Made by a program: the position numbers and the translations under genes
Shown: positions 63,531-64,000 of the stretch, one piece after another
Layout of the letters: each line of letters begins with the position of its first letter
Numbering within the stretch: position 1 is the stretch's first letter
NCBI GenBank assembly: GCA_034509735.1
Contig: JACGWO010000005.1
Location: 36,486,479 to 36,550,478 of the forward strand
Source of the DNA: Sesamum alatum
Taxonomy: Eukaryota; Streptophyta; Magnoliopsida; Lamiales; Pedaliaceae
DNA: 64,000 nucleotides
Reading direction: 5' to 3'
The notes under the pieces: model-generated
The model's input: only the letters and a program-made list of their open reading frames with translations
What the model was told of the DNA's origin: nothing
Databases searched by the model: none

Positions 63531-64000
63531 GACGTTACCCTAGATTGATAGACCCTGCAGTGATAGCAGATTTAGCCTGACCCTAAACTGCCAGCCACTG
63601 CACAGAAAAAAAAACCAAAGCAAGACAGAAGAAGGACAAAGAAGTAGTCAGAGCCAAACGAAAAAAAATCAAAAGAAAGGAGAAGGAGAAAGAAACAAAA
63701 AACGTGCTGAAAAAAAAAGAGAAGGTCGAGAGAGAAAAAGGAATAAGCGTCGATCCAAACAGGTGCCGGATATAGGACGTTGCTATAAAGAATATTATCT
63801 CCGGGATTCGTCGCCAGGAAATCTTACAGACTCTCAAGCTGAGAGTATAAAAGGGCAACTCTCATGCGAGAGAATTGGGTGTTCAACAGTTTCTTTTAAA
63901 TGTATTAAACATTCTCAATTTTTACTACCACTTAACTTACAACTTTTTCTACAACTTATTTCCATAGCATAAGCAAAAGCTATTGCAAACACCCCCTAAG

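Larger units (their letters stand above)
59352..63901 (-). mobile_element. LINE (plant L1-type) retrotransposon, internally deleted
   Basis: A 4.55-kb element on the - strand. It is flanked by imperfect 23-24-bp duplications (59328-59351 and 63902-63924, both containing CTCAATTTTTA) and has an A-rich tail (T-rich 59352-59370 on +). In order it carries a DUF4283/CCHC ORF1, a linker, the first codons of an endonuclease, reverse transcriptase with FADD, zf-RVT and an RNase H domain. Full-length relatives also carry a complete apurinic endonuclease, missing here. Stops and frameshifts make it non-autonomous. Confidence 0.88.
58563..64000. mobile_element. hAT-like element split by a LINE, right end at the window edge
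   Basis: The left end TGGGTGATTGCAAAAACTG and the complement of the right end GGGGGTGTTTGCAATAGC (63970-63995) are inverted, with TTATAAGTT-type subterminal motifs. CTAAG adjoins both ends and may be part of an 8-bp duplication that runs off the window. Without the LINE (59352-63901) the element is about 890 bp. Inside are ACC/ATC-rich (58770-58855) and TA/TG (58865-58990) simple repeats and a 16-G run. Confidence 0.55.

Overview
This is nuclear DNA of a flowering plant, probably a eudicot. The genes are intron-rich with GT-AG splice sites, the intergenic DNA is AT-rich, and it is packed with plant-type transposons: fold-back Mutator-like elements, CACTA and hAT MITEs, Helitrons, tRNA-derived SINEs, and a plant LINE with a DUF4283 ORF1. 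I cannot name the species.

Five complete protein genes, all on the + strand, can be built exon by exon with the reading frame closing at each step. They are a PMT-family Golgi methyltransferase (7295-9924, 623 aa), an NDR-type AGC kinase (31405-35892, 547 aa), the small spliceosome subunit SF3b5 (37391-39235, 87 aa), and two tandem copies of a plant casein kinase 1 (45421-51102, 460 aa; 52456-58068, 462 aa). From memory, Arabidopsis chromosome 4 carries the same four families side by side in the same order (At4g14360 PMT3, At4g14350 NDR, At4g14342 SF3b5-like, At4g14340 CKI1). The window therefore looks like a conserved microsyntenic block expanded by transposons, with a local duplication of the kinase. 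A tRNA-Thr(AGT) gene lies on the - strand just upstream of SF3b5. A short open frame at the extreme left edge may be the end of another gene.

Layout. 0-6 kb: fold-back elements, a Helitron and a cluster of ACGTGG boxes. 6-10 kb: PMT gene with a 5'UTR intron. 10.4-12 kb: CACTA MITE and a 1.3-kb hAT element. 12.9-24.5 kb: two direct copies of one non-coding segment, separated by a 1.36-kb LTR-like spacer. Several insertions are present in only one copy, so the other copy shows the empty site. 24.5-30 kb: more MITEs and a SINE. 30-39 kb: NDR kinase, tRNA-Thr, SF3b5. 40-44.6 kb: Helitrons, a MITE and a SINE. 44.6-58.6 kb: the 7-kb tandem duplication with the two CK1 genes, ending in a run of 52 G. 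58.6-64 kb: a hAT-like element split by a 4.5-kb LINE on the - strand, whose endonuclease has been deleted.

The genes do not form one pathway. They are housekeeping functions: Golgi wall-matrix methylation, MOB/NDR signalling, U2 snRNP splicing and CK1 signalling. I found no sign of a novel multi-gene system. The most informative parts are the transposon archaeology (paired filled and empty sites, a captured GRF zinc finger, nested Helitrons, a LINE deletion fusion), the CK1 duplication and the G52 run.
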